A stretch of DNA of 6,314 bases from Gulosibacter massiliensis (GTDB taxonomy: Bacteria; Actinomycetota; Actinomycetes; Actinomycetales; Microbacteriaceae): assembly GCA_943325745.2 (NCBI GenBank), contig CALPQP020000047.1, positions 1-6,314 of the forward strand, in the 5' to 3' direction. The position numbers and the translations under genes are program-made. The notes beneath the pieces are model-generated. The model searched no databases, had not been told where the DNA came from, and saw only the letters and a program-made list of their open reading frames with translations. Each line of letters begins with the position of its first letter. Positions within the stretch are counted from its first letter, which is position 1. This document shows positions 1 to 5,130 of this stretch, piece by piece.

Positions 1-25
1 GGTTCGAATCCCTCCAGGCGCACCA
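1..25 (+). tRNA. tRNA gene, 3' end only (isotype not determinable)
   Basis: The window opens in the T arm of a tRNA. Bases 3-9 are a canonical T loop (TTCGAAT), bases 10-14 (CCCTC) are the 3' side of the T stem, 15-21 (CAGGCGC) are the 3' side of the acceptor stem, 22 is an A discriminator, and 23-25 are an encoded CCA. The missing 5' acceptor strand should therefore read GCGCCTG. An A discriminator with this acceptor stem fits an Arg or Leu tRNA, but the anticodon is outside the window, so the isotype is not called. tRNA 3' ends are common integration sites, which is relevant to the accessory-looking genes downstream. Confidence 0.88.
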
Positions 26-118
26 ACGAAACTTTCACTCCGTGTGACCAGCACGATTGCCAACAGTCCTTTTCGAGAAAAGCTCCGCGGCGAGACTACA
101 GTGATGATGCGGAAAGAT

Positions 119-135
119 CGGGGTGAGCTACCCCG
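119..135 (+). promoter_or_regulatory. Hairpin directly upstream of the epimerase ribosome binding site
   Basis: CGGGGT (119-124) and ACCCCG (130-135) are perfect inverted repeats around a 5-base loop (125-129, GAGCT). The stem ends one base before the Shine-Dalgarno sequence at 137-143. In the mRNA it could stack against the ribosome site or modulate initiation; as DNA it could be a small operator. The structure is seen directly and the role is inferred. A weak -10-like TACAGT lies at 97-102, with no convincing -35. Confidence 0.4.
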
Positions 136-136
136 C

Positions 137-143
137 AGGAAGG
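137..143 (+). promoter_or_regulatory. Ribosome binding site for the GTG start at 151
   Basis: AGGAAGG lies seven bases before the GTG at 151 and is the only good Shine-Dalgarno match near the N-terminus. It fixes the start immediately before the MKILVTGAAGFIG Rossmann strand, exactly where this family normally begins. Confidence 0.75.
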
Positions 144-150
144 TTTCACA

Positions 151-1074
151 GTGAAAATTTTGGTCACCGGGGCCGCTGGGTTCATCGGGTCCGGCGTTGC
201 GCGTGAACTTGCCAATCGCGGGCACGACGTTGTCGCCGCCGACATGTTTTTGGATCGGTTGTACTCCAATGAACCAAAACTTGTTAATTGGGAGCAACTG
301 AGTGACGTTGCACACATCGAAAAGGTCGTTGTTGATCTTCGAGGCGATCTTGATGCTCTGCCTGACGACTATGACGTAATCGTCAATGCGGCAGCTATGC
401 CGGGTCTCATGACGAGCTGGTCTGAATTTGATACCTATATGACATGCAATATAAAACTCGTCGAGAACCTGATTTCACAACGTGTCGGCGAAAAAACTCA
501 TTTTCTACAATTTTCTACGTCTTCTGTTTACGGCGACACCGCAACCGGGGATGAGAAAAGCGAATGTCTGCCGACCTCTCCTTACGGTGTCACCAAGTTG
601 GCCGCCGAGGAACTCATCCGTGCTTACCACCGAACGCACGACCTACAACACACGATTCTGCGCCTTTTCTCAGTTTTTGGACCGGGTCAACGGCCAGACA
701 TGGCCTATCACAAACTCATCAGGGCCATCAGCACCGGTGAGGAATTTGTTGTTTTCGGTGACGGGCTGCAGTCGCGCACCAACACCTTTGTTGACGACTG
801 CGTGGGAATAGTGTCAACGATTGCGGAATCCCGCGCAACGAACGAGGTTTTCAATATTTCGGGCAGTGAATTGGTGACTCTGAACGACGCGATCGCTGCT
901 ATCGAAAGGGAGGTCGGTAAACCGGCGCTTCTCCAACACGAACCTGCCCGTAAAGGTGATCAACGGACGACGTCTGGCGCGACGGAAAAAGTCCGCGCGG
1001 CCTTCGGGTTCGCTCCCGCCACCAGTTTCAGTGAAGGAATCCGCAGGCAAGTTGAGTGGCAGCTGGCCACGTAA
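151..1074 (+). CDS. NAD-dependent epimerase/dehydratase (extended SDR), probable NDP-sugar epimerase
   Basis: This 307-residue protein has the normal length of an NDP-sugar-modifying extended short-chain dehydrogenase. The Rossmann glycine motif GAAGFIG is at residues 7-13, and an acidic residue for the NAD ribose is at D31. The NAAA strand is at 79-82. The catalytic set is S124 (in STSSVYG), Y145 and K149 (YGVTK). LFSVFGPGQRPD (172-183), followed by FGDGLQSR and FVDDCV, is typical of the substrate-binding half of UDP-sugar 4-epimerases of the GalE/WbpP kind. It probably acts in the cytoplasm on a nucleotide-sugar for surface glycan synthesis. Sugar and reaction cannot be settled from the motifs; a 4,6-dehydratase or reductase is possible. 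The GTG start has a strong ribosome site. It is the first gene after the tRNA and is followed by a 161-base gap, so it is probably transcribed separately from the next gene. Confidence 0.92.
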   Translation: MKILVTGAAGFIGSGVARELANRGHDVVAADMFLDRLYSNEPKLVNWEQLSDVAHIEKVVVDLRGDLDALPDDYDVIVNAAAMPGLMTSWSEFDTYMTCNIKLVENLISQRVGEKTHFLQFSTSSVYGDTATGDEKSECLPTSPYGVTKLAAEELIRAYHRTHDLQHTILRLFSVFGPGQRPDMAYHKLIRAISTGEEFVVFGDGLQSRTNTFVDDCVGIVSTIAESRATNEVFNISGSELVTLNDAIAAIEREVGKPALLQHEPARKGDQRTTSGATEKVRAAFGFAPATSFSEGIRRQVEWQLAT

Positions 1075-1152
1075 ATTCTGGACTTGGCGCCGCGTCGACA
1101 CAGGGAGATTTATTCCTTTTTGGATTAATTTGCGCAACGTCTCGTGTCGCTG

Positions 1153-1181
1153 TTGCGGATTCACAACCAATCCGTTACCGT
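1153..1181 (+). promoter_or_regulatory. Candidate promoter for the secreted repeat protein
   Basis: TTGCGG (1153-1158) and TACCGT (1176-1181) are separated by exactly 17 bases, resembling a housekeeping-sigma promoter with a TANNNT -10 as is common in Actinobacteria. Matches to consensus are only partial. The predicted start of transcription, near 1188, falls inside the inverted repeat at 1181-1196. The gap has no obvious terminator for the upstream gene, so read-through from the epimerase is also possible. Confidence 0.3.
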
Positions 1182-1196
1182 TAACTGCCGAGTTAA
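1181..1196. promoter_or_regulatory. Perfect 6-4-6 inverted repeat, possible operator
   Basis: TTAACT (1181-1186) and AGTTAA (1191-1196) are exact reverse complements around GCCG. The A+T-rich half-sites stand out in the region and overlap the expected transcription start of the candidate promoter at 1153-1181, where a repressor would act. It lies 40 bases before the start codon. The symmetry is seen directly; regulator binding is inference, and no regulator gene is in the window. Confidence 0.35.
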
Positions 1197-1222
1197 ATGA
1201 CTCCGCGCCAATCCAACGTTTC

Positions 1223-1228
1223 GAGGAG
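1223..1228 (+). promoter_or_regulatory. Ribosome binding site that sets the start at 1236
   Basis: GAGGAG lies seven bases before the ATG at 1236. The in-frame ATG at 1197 has no such site, and would put 13 polar and basic residues ahead of the signal peptide. The ATG at 1236 gives a normal signal peptide starting MNLKNSLK. Confidence 0.85.
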
Positions 1229-1235
1229 AAACAAA

Positions 1236-3011
1236 ATGAATCTCAAGAACTCGCTTAAACCGCTAGGAGCAATACTCCTAGGCCTCAGCGTTGTGATATC
1301 TGGAGTCACTGTGCAGGCTTTCGCCGCCGCTTCCCAGTACACGGTGAATGTGGTAAGGACTCCGACGGCCGGGGGATCGGTTGCGGCTACTGATACCAAT
1401 GATGACGTGTGGTCAATTGTCGCGACGGCGAACTCTGGCTATCACTTCACTCGTTGGTCGTGTACTGGTTCTCAGACACCCACGTCCGCGACAACCGCCT
1501 CGACAACGATTGCATTGTCTGCGAATTCGACCTGTACGGCAACTTTCACAGCCGATTCAGCTTTCACAGTGACTGTGGCGAGGATTCCGTCGTCGGCGCC
1601 GTTCGGGGGAACGGTAGCGGCTGTCGACAATGGAAGCAATTCGTGGTCCATCACGGCGACGGCACTCGCGACATATCATTTCACGAGTTGGACGTGTTCC
1701 GATGGTCAAACGCCAGTTTCTCCCTTGAGCGCGGCAACAACAGTGACGGCGACGGCGCACTCGACCTGTACGGCAACTTTCACAGCCGATTCGGATTACG
1801 AGGTGACTGTGGCGGCCACAGCGACCAAGGGAACGGTCGCTCGTGTTGACAATGGAAGCGATTCGTGGACGATCACGGCGACGCCAAAAACGGGATACCA
1901 TTTTACGAATTGGGCGTGTACCGGTTCTGATACTCCGACTTCGGTTGTGAGCGCGGCAACAAAAGTTACCGCGACGGCCGACATTACGTGTACGGCAACG
2001 TTCACTGCTAACTCGCTCAAAACCGTCACTGTGGCGGCGTCCTCAAGCACCAGGGGAACGGTCGCTAGAGTCGACAATGGAAGCAATTCGTGGTCGATCA
2101 CGGCGACGCCAAAGGCTGGTTACAAATTCACGCGTTGGGCATGTACCGCTTCTCAAACACCAACTTCAGCTTCGAGCGCGACCACAACGGTGACCGCTAC
2201 GGCAGCTACGACCTGTACGGCGACTTTCTCAGCGGACTCCACGTACGTCGTGACCGTGGCGGCGACCGCAGGGGGAACGGTCTCCAAAATTGAAAATGGA
2301 AGCGATCTGTGGGAGATTTTTGCGACCGCGAATGCCGGGTATAAGTTCACGAGATGGTCGTGTTCCGCTTCTCAAACGCCAACTTCTATTGTGAGCGCGG
2401 CAACGAAGGTGACCGCGACGGCTGCTACGACCTGTACGGCAACTTTCACGGCTAACTCGACTTACACGGTGACTGCGGCGGGGTCTCCGACGGCCGGGGG
2501 ATCGGTTTCTGCTATCGATGATGGGGCTGATACGTGGTCGATTTCGGCGACGGCGAATTCAGGCTATCGTTTCCAGCGTTGGACGTGTAACTCCGGCGAA
2601 ACACCTGATGCTTTATATGCCAGTGCGACGACAGTAGCCGTGACTGGTGATTCAACGTGTACGGCGACATTCACCACAGCCTCCGTGGTATTCACCTTGA
2701 CGGATTCAACTGACATTTCAGGTTTCACGACTGGAAGGTCAGTGCTCTCGAGCGCACTCGAAGCCGACATTCTCGATTTCGTGGAATCCAGCTCAGGGGA
2801 CAAATACATTTGTACCGGAACAGTTACGAGCGAGGGCACATTGCGCGCAGCTAAAGCATTGGCGAAAAAGCGAGCCGAAGCTGTGTGCGACTACATTTCA
2901 TCCCTTGAGCCTTCGGTGCTAGTCCAATCTACATACTCGGTTCCGAACAGACGGGTGAACACTTCGGCGTCTCGAGGGGTCGAGATTGACGCATATTCAT
3001 CAAACTCGTAG
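1236..3011 (+). CDS. Secreted protein with six InlB-B-like repeats and a C-terminal OmpA-like domain
   Basis: The protein is 591 residues. Residues 1-33 are a Sec signal peptide: basic start, hydrophobic core (GAILLGLSVVISGVTV), and an AxA-type site near A30-A32. No lipobox or LPXTG anchor is seen. Residues 35-483 are six tandem units of 73-78 residues resembling divergent InlB B-repeats (Flg_new/Listeria-Bacteroides type). Each carries a T/SV strand, W-x-I-x-A-T, GY+F(T)xWxC, Q/ETPxS and TCTATF. Each has two Cys exactly 24 residues apart (76/100, 154/178, 228/252, 303/327, 376/400, 451/475), probably disulfides formed after export. Residues 484-591 form a separate domain with an OmpA-like layout: ICTGTVTSEG (525-534), then LAKKRAEAVCDYI (542-554) and SRGVEI (579-584), with its own Cys pair (526/551). 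It probably sits at the cell surface, perhaps associated with the wall. Ligand and function are unknown. Long Ser/Thr/Ala-rich stretches suggest an extended stalk. Confidence 0.9.
   Translation: MNLKNSLKPLGAILLGLSVVISGVTVQAFAAASQYTVNVVRTPTAGGSVAATDTNDDVWSIVATANSGYHFTRWSCTGSQTPTSATTASTTIALSANSTCTATFTADSAFTVTVARIPSSAPFGGTVAAVDNGSNSWSITATALATYHFTSWTCSDGQTPVSPLSAATTVTATAHSTCTATFTADSDYEVTVAATATKGTVARVDNGSDSWTITATPKTGYHFTNWACTGSDTPTSVVSAATKVTATADITCTATFTANSLKTVTVAASSSTRGTVARVDNGSNSWSITATPKAGYKFTRWACTASQTPTSASSATTTVTATAATTCTATFSADSTYVVTVAATAGGTVSKIENGSDLWEIFATANAGYKFTRWSCSASQTPTSIVSAATKVTATAATTCTATFTANSTYTVTAAGSPTAGGSVSAIDDGADTWSISATANSGYRFQRWTCNSGETPDALYASATTVAVTGDSTCTATFTTASVVFTLTDSTDISGFTTGRSVLSSALEADILDFVESSSGDKYICTGTVTSEGTLRAAKALAKKRAEAVCDYISSLEPSVLVQSTYSVPNRRVNTSASRGVEIDAYSSNS
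1338..2684 (+). repeat. Six tandem coding repeats of 219-234 bp
   Basis: In-frame units lie at 1338-1559, 1560-1793, 1794-2015, 2016-2240, 2241-2459 and 2460-2684. Conservation is visible at the DNA level as well as the protein level. The 32 bases at 1527-1558 recur exactly at 1761-1792, and the 26 bases at 1623-1648 recur exactly at 2070-2095. Shorter identities around ACCTGTACGGCAACTTTCAC link units 1, 2 and 5. Length differences are whole codons and fall mostly in the loop after the first strand, before the G(G/T)xV motif. Such identity suggests recent duplication or gene conversion between units, and possible copy-number change between strains. Confidence 0.88.
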
Positions 3012-3023
3012 GTTGCGCACCTG

Positions 3024-3065
3024 ACGCAATTGCCCGCCAGCATCTAATCTGGCGGGCAATTGCGT
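3024..3065. terminator. Perfect 17-bp hairpin between convergent genes
   Basis: ACGCAATTGCCCGCCAG (3024-3040) and its exact reverse complement (3049-3065) flank an 8-base loop (3041-3048, CATCTAAT). It starts 13 bases after the stop of the secreted protein and has no clear T-run, as in many actinobacterial terminators. It could stop transcription from both sides, since the FkbH-like gene converges on it. The structure is certain from the sequence; termination is the natural reading. Confidence 0.85.
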
Positions 3066-3118
3066 TCCCACACGGCTGTTGAGCGAATCCTCCGGATAAC
3101 CAAAGGCGGTGCCAGCCG

Positions 3119-3135
3119 TCGGAGGTCGGCTCCGA
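3119..3135 (-). terminator. Small hairpin downstream of the FkbH-like gene, possible terminator
   Basis: TCGGAG (3119-3124) and CTCCGA (3130-3135) pair perfectly around a 5-base loop. It lies about 60 bases past the stop codon of the minus-strand gene. There is no T-run, and the larger hairpin at 3024-3065 could serve the same purpose. The rest of 3066-3193 holds nothing I recognise. Confidence 0.3.
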
Positions 3136-3193
3136 TCAAACGCCACGAGAGAGTGCAGCAGCGATTGCCCGGGTCAGATGGCTAGGCCAGGTC

Positions 3194-4990
3194 TCAATTA
3201 ACGAAGCGTTTCGCTACGTTTTTTAGGCGTTGCGTCAGCCGCTTCATGATTGGTTGTTGTCTGCCAGTCGAGGACGGTTTAACCGTTTCTTTGTCAAATT
3301 TGATGTTTTCTTTGAGCGGCACACCGCCGGCGGTCAAAATCTCGTCGACGCGGCTGGCGAGAATAGGATAAATATTGCGTCGGTAGTGACGAATACTGTT
3401 GGTTGTGTTGGAAGAGTCGGTGACAATGCCACGCACATCAACCAACGACACATTCGAATGAAGCGCAACCACGCGGTCGACGATCGCGTTGTATTTTTGG
3501 TGATGTAGATGACGCTCGGGCTCTTTTGAGCTTTTTAGATCGATCTCAGCACCATTGAGGAGAATCAGTCGAACGCCCTCTGGGAGCATTGAAACCATCC
3601 ACTCAAGGTTCGCCTCGAAGGCCTCTTCACTGAGTGGTCCCTCGAAAATGAAATTGTTGATAAACCAATCGGCAAACTCTTTTCCGAAGCGCTCCTCGAG
3701 TAGATCTCCTCGAGTCAAAAAGTTGGTATCGAATCGACGGTGTGGGACCACAAATTCGGTGTCTCTGTAGCGATAGATTCCGGCGGTGTAATCCATCAGC
3801 ACGCTGTACAACTTGAATCGGTGTCGGTCGGCAAAGAAATCAGTTTCGAAGGCGTCGCGATCGATAAAGGGAATCCGATCAATCACGTCCTTGAATTTTT
3901 CAACAAACTCCGGCTTCGCTTGCTTCAACATCTCGCTATGTTCGACGTGCGCCCCGAACCCTGATTGTGCGACATAGTTCATTTCTTCATCGATTGCCAC
4001 ATCGGCTCGGAGGTAGGGGTTCAACTGCCTCAGGTCGCAACCACCCTTGACCAGTAGCCGATCGGTGGCTGTGGTGGAGTCAACACGTTGCTGATGAGAA
4101 TCGACCTCGGTGATCCAATCAATCGTTGTGTCGCGTTCAAGAGTTGCCGATACTTCGCCACTGATCTCAAGTGGCGGACAATCGAGTTTTTGGTATAGCC
4201 AGCTTTCCACTCCAAAACCCAATATTCGACACGAGAACGCAAACTGGGTGAGTGCGCCGTCTTCAAGGGCGTAAAAACCAGTAAGACCGTAATCCCCATA
4301 TCTGTCGCTTACCCACACTGCGCCAGTGGTCGAGTTTGTCGGGTTCACATAGTGAGTGAGTGTCGACTGGTCAACCCGACGTTTGGTGAAGTTGAGTTGG
4401 TTAGACCGATTGATGAGATCTTCAAGCCGCTCCAGGTCATTTTCCGTCGGTGGAAGCACCGCAACTTTGATATCGGACTGACGAAGGAAGTCATTGGAGT
4501 CACCCTGGAATGCTGACTGTTCCGAAATTTTGTGTTCAAGAACCTTGTATTGTTTCAAGCGCTTCAATGCGGGGTCAGGCTTTCCGGCAACAGCAGGGTT
4601 TTCCAGTAGAGCGTCGAGAATCTCCGGCAGCGCAACATTCAGCTCGGGGGATACAAAACGCGCTTCTTCAAGGTTTTTCGCGAGGTCATCAATGAAAAGG
4701 ACATTGATGGGACGTAGATTGAGATCCTCAATCAGCTGGCGAATTCGGGGTCCTTTAGGATTCCAATCGATACTGGGAAGCACAAAATAGTCGGCGATGG
4801 ACGATTTCTGAAGTTCCGCGAGAGCCACTGACTTGTCATTCATCGAACAAATTGAGCTGATAATCCCGCGCTGAGCAAGAGCGATTACGATTTCGTGATT
4901 CCGCTTGATGTGCTTGACGGGACCTTCAGAGATTGTGCCGGCCCACAGCGTGTCATCCAGGTCCCAAATGACAAGTTTGATTTGCTCCAC
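3194..4990 (-). CDS. FkbH-like HAD-IIIC protein with GNAT-like and probable SGNH-like modules
   Basis: The protein is 598 residues from a GTG start. The N-terminus is a HAD domain of the FkbH/HAD-IIIC kind: nucleophile motif WDLDDTLW with D10, D12 and T14, motif II in CSMNDK (S49), motif III lysine in WNPKG (K79), and acidic motif IV FIDD (D101, D102). Residues ~174-285 carry the GNAT-like FkbH hallmarks RSNQLNFTKRR (195-205), DRYGDYGL and SCRILGFGVE. From ~310 comes a third module resembling an SGNH hydrolase: GGCDL (316-320) where a GDSL-type block would sit, LLNGAEI, and RHY (H535) near the end. The last ~19 residues are a basic amphipathic tail. Characterised FkbH proteins dephosphorylate 1,3-bisphosphoglycerate and load the glyceryl group on an acyl carrier protein. 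No carrier or polyketide gene is in view, so a role in glycan or cell-surface modification is inferred. It ends convergently with the secreted protein gene. An upstream TTG at 5008 lacks a ribosome site. Confidence 0.88.
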   Translation of the reverse strand: MEQIKLVIWDLDDTLWAGTISEGPVKHIKRNHEIVIALAQRGIISSICSMNDKSVALAELQKSSIADYFVLPSIDWNPKGPRIRQLIEDLNLRPINVLFIDDLAKNLEEARFVSPELNVALPEILDALLENPAVAGKPDPALKRLKQYKVLEHKISEQSAFQGDSNDFLRQSDIKVAVLPPTENDLERLEDLINRSNQLNFTKRRVDQSTLTHYVNPTNSTTGAVWVSDRYGDYGLTGFYALEDGALTQFAFSCRILGFGVESWLYQKLDCPPLEISGEVSATLERDTTIDWITEVDSHQQRVDSTTATDRLLVKGGCDLRQLNPYLRADVAIDEEMNYVAQSGFGAHVEHSEMLKQAKPEFVEKFKDVIDRIPFIDRDAFETDFFADRHRFKLYSVLMDYTAGIYRYRDTEFVVPHRRFDTNFLTRGDLLEERFGKEFADWFINNFIFEGPLSEEAFEANLEWMVSMLPEGVRLILLNGAEIDLKSSKEPERHLHHQKYNAIVDRVVALHSNVSLVDVRGIVTDSSNTTNSIRHYRRNIYPILASRVDEILTAGGVPLKENIKFDKETVKPSSTGRQQPIMKRLTQRLKNVAKRFVN

Positions 4991-4996
4991 GTGGCA

Positions 4997-5003
4997 CCCT
5001 TTC
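4997..5003 (-). promoter_or_regulatory. Ribosome binding site that sets the GTG start at 4990
   Basis: Read on the minus strand, GAAAGGG lies six bases before the GTG at 4990. The longer frame begins with TTG at 5008 and has no purine-rich site ahead of it. The GTG start puts the IKLVIWDLDDT strand four residues from the N-terminus, as usual in FkbH-like proteins. Confidence 0.65.
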
Positions 5004-5008
5004 GGCAA

Positions 5009-5037
5009 CTAGTAGCGATGCAACGAATGTATGTCAA
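5009..5037 (-). promoter_or_regulatory. Candidate promoter for the FkbH-like gene
   Basis: On the minus strand, a perfect -35 hexamer TTGACA (5032-5037) is followed after exactly 17 bases by TACTAG (5009-5014). Transcription would start near 5002, giving a very short leader with the ribosome site at its 5' end. An alternative is TTGAAC with TACATT 16 bases later, which overlaps this site and would give a longer leader. Either implies the gene is expressed independently of iolD. No clear terminator for iolD is visible in 5009-5130. Confidence 0.5.
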
Positions 5038-5130
5038 CTTTACCTTTGTTCAATTCCCATTCTGACGACGAACGGCGACCAATAATCCCTAAAGGCCGAA
5101 TTCCAACACGGAGCAATTTCGTTCCGGTCG

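Noticed and set aside
69..82. CTTTTC/GAAAAG palindrome after the tRNA as its terminator
   Set aside because: Only a 2-base central gap, A/T-rich pairs and no T-run make it a poor terminator; the tRNA could end elsewhere.
814..1170. Antisense 118-codon frame covering the end of the epimerase and the gap after it
   Set aside because: No ribosome site and no recognisable motifs; it overlaps a well-supported epimerase gene for most of its length.
1197..1235. Upstream ATG at 1197 as the start of the secreted protein
   Set aside because: It lacks a Shine-Dalgarno sequence and adds a polar, basic extension before the signal peptide; the ATG at 1236 has GAGGAG at ideal spacing.
1409..1849. 146-codon open frame on the plus strand inside the repeat protein gene
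   Set aside because: It is an out-of-frame shadow held open by the stop-poor tandem repeats; it has no ribosome site and no domain-like sequence, while the overlapping frame has a signal peptide and ordered repeats.
1557..1901. Antisense open frame of 114 codons across the repeats, with similar ones at 1796-2101 and 2564-2839
   Set aside because: These mirror the same stop-poor repeat sequence on the opposite strand and have Arg-rich or Val-rich translations with no recognisable features.
1338..2684. A CRISPR-like or non-coding repeat array
   Set aside because: The period is about 219-234 bp, variation is in whole codons, and the units encode a conserved domain; there are no short repeats with unique spacers.
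3066..3193. A hidden small gene or RNA between the convergent genes
   Set aside because: Only a small 6-bp hairpin is visible; no open frame with a ribosome site and no recognisable RNA motif.
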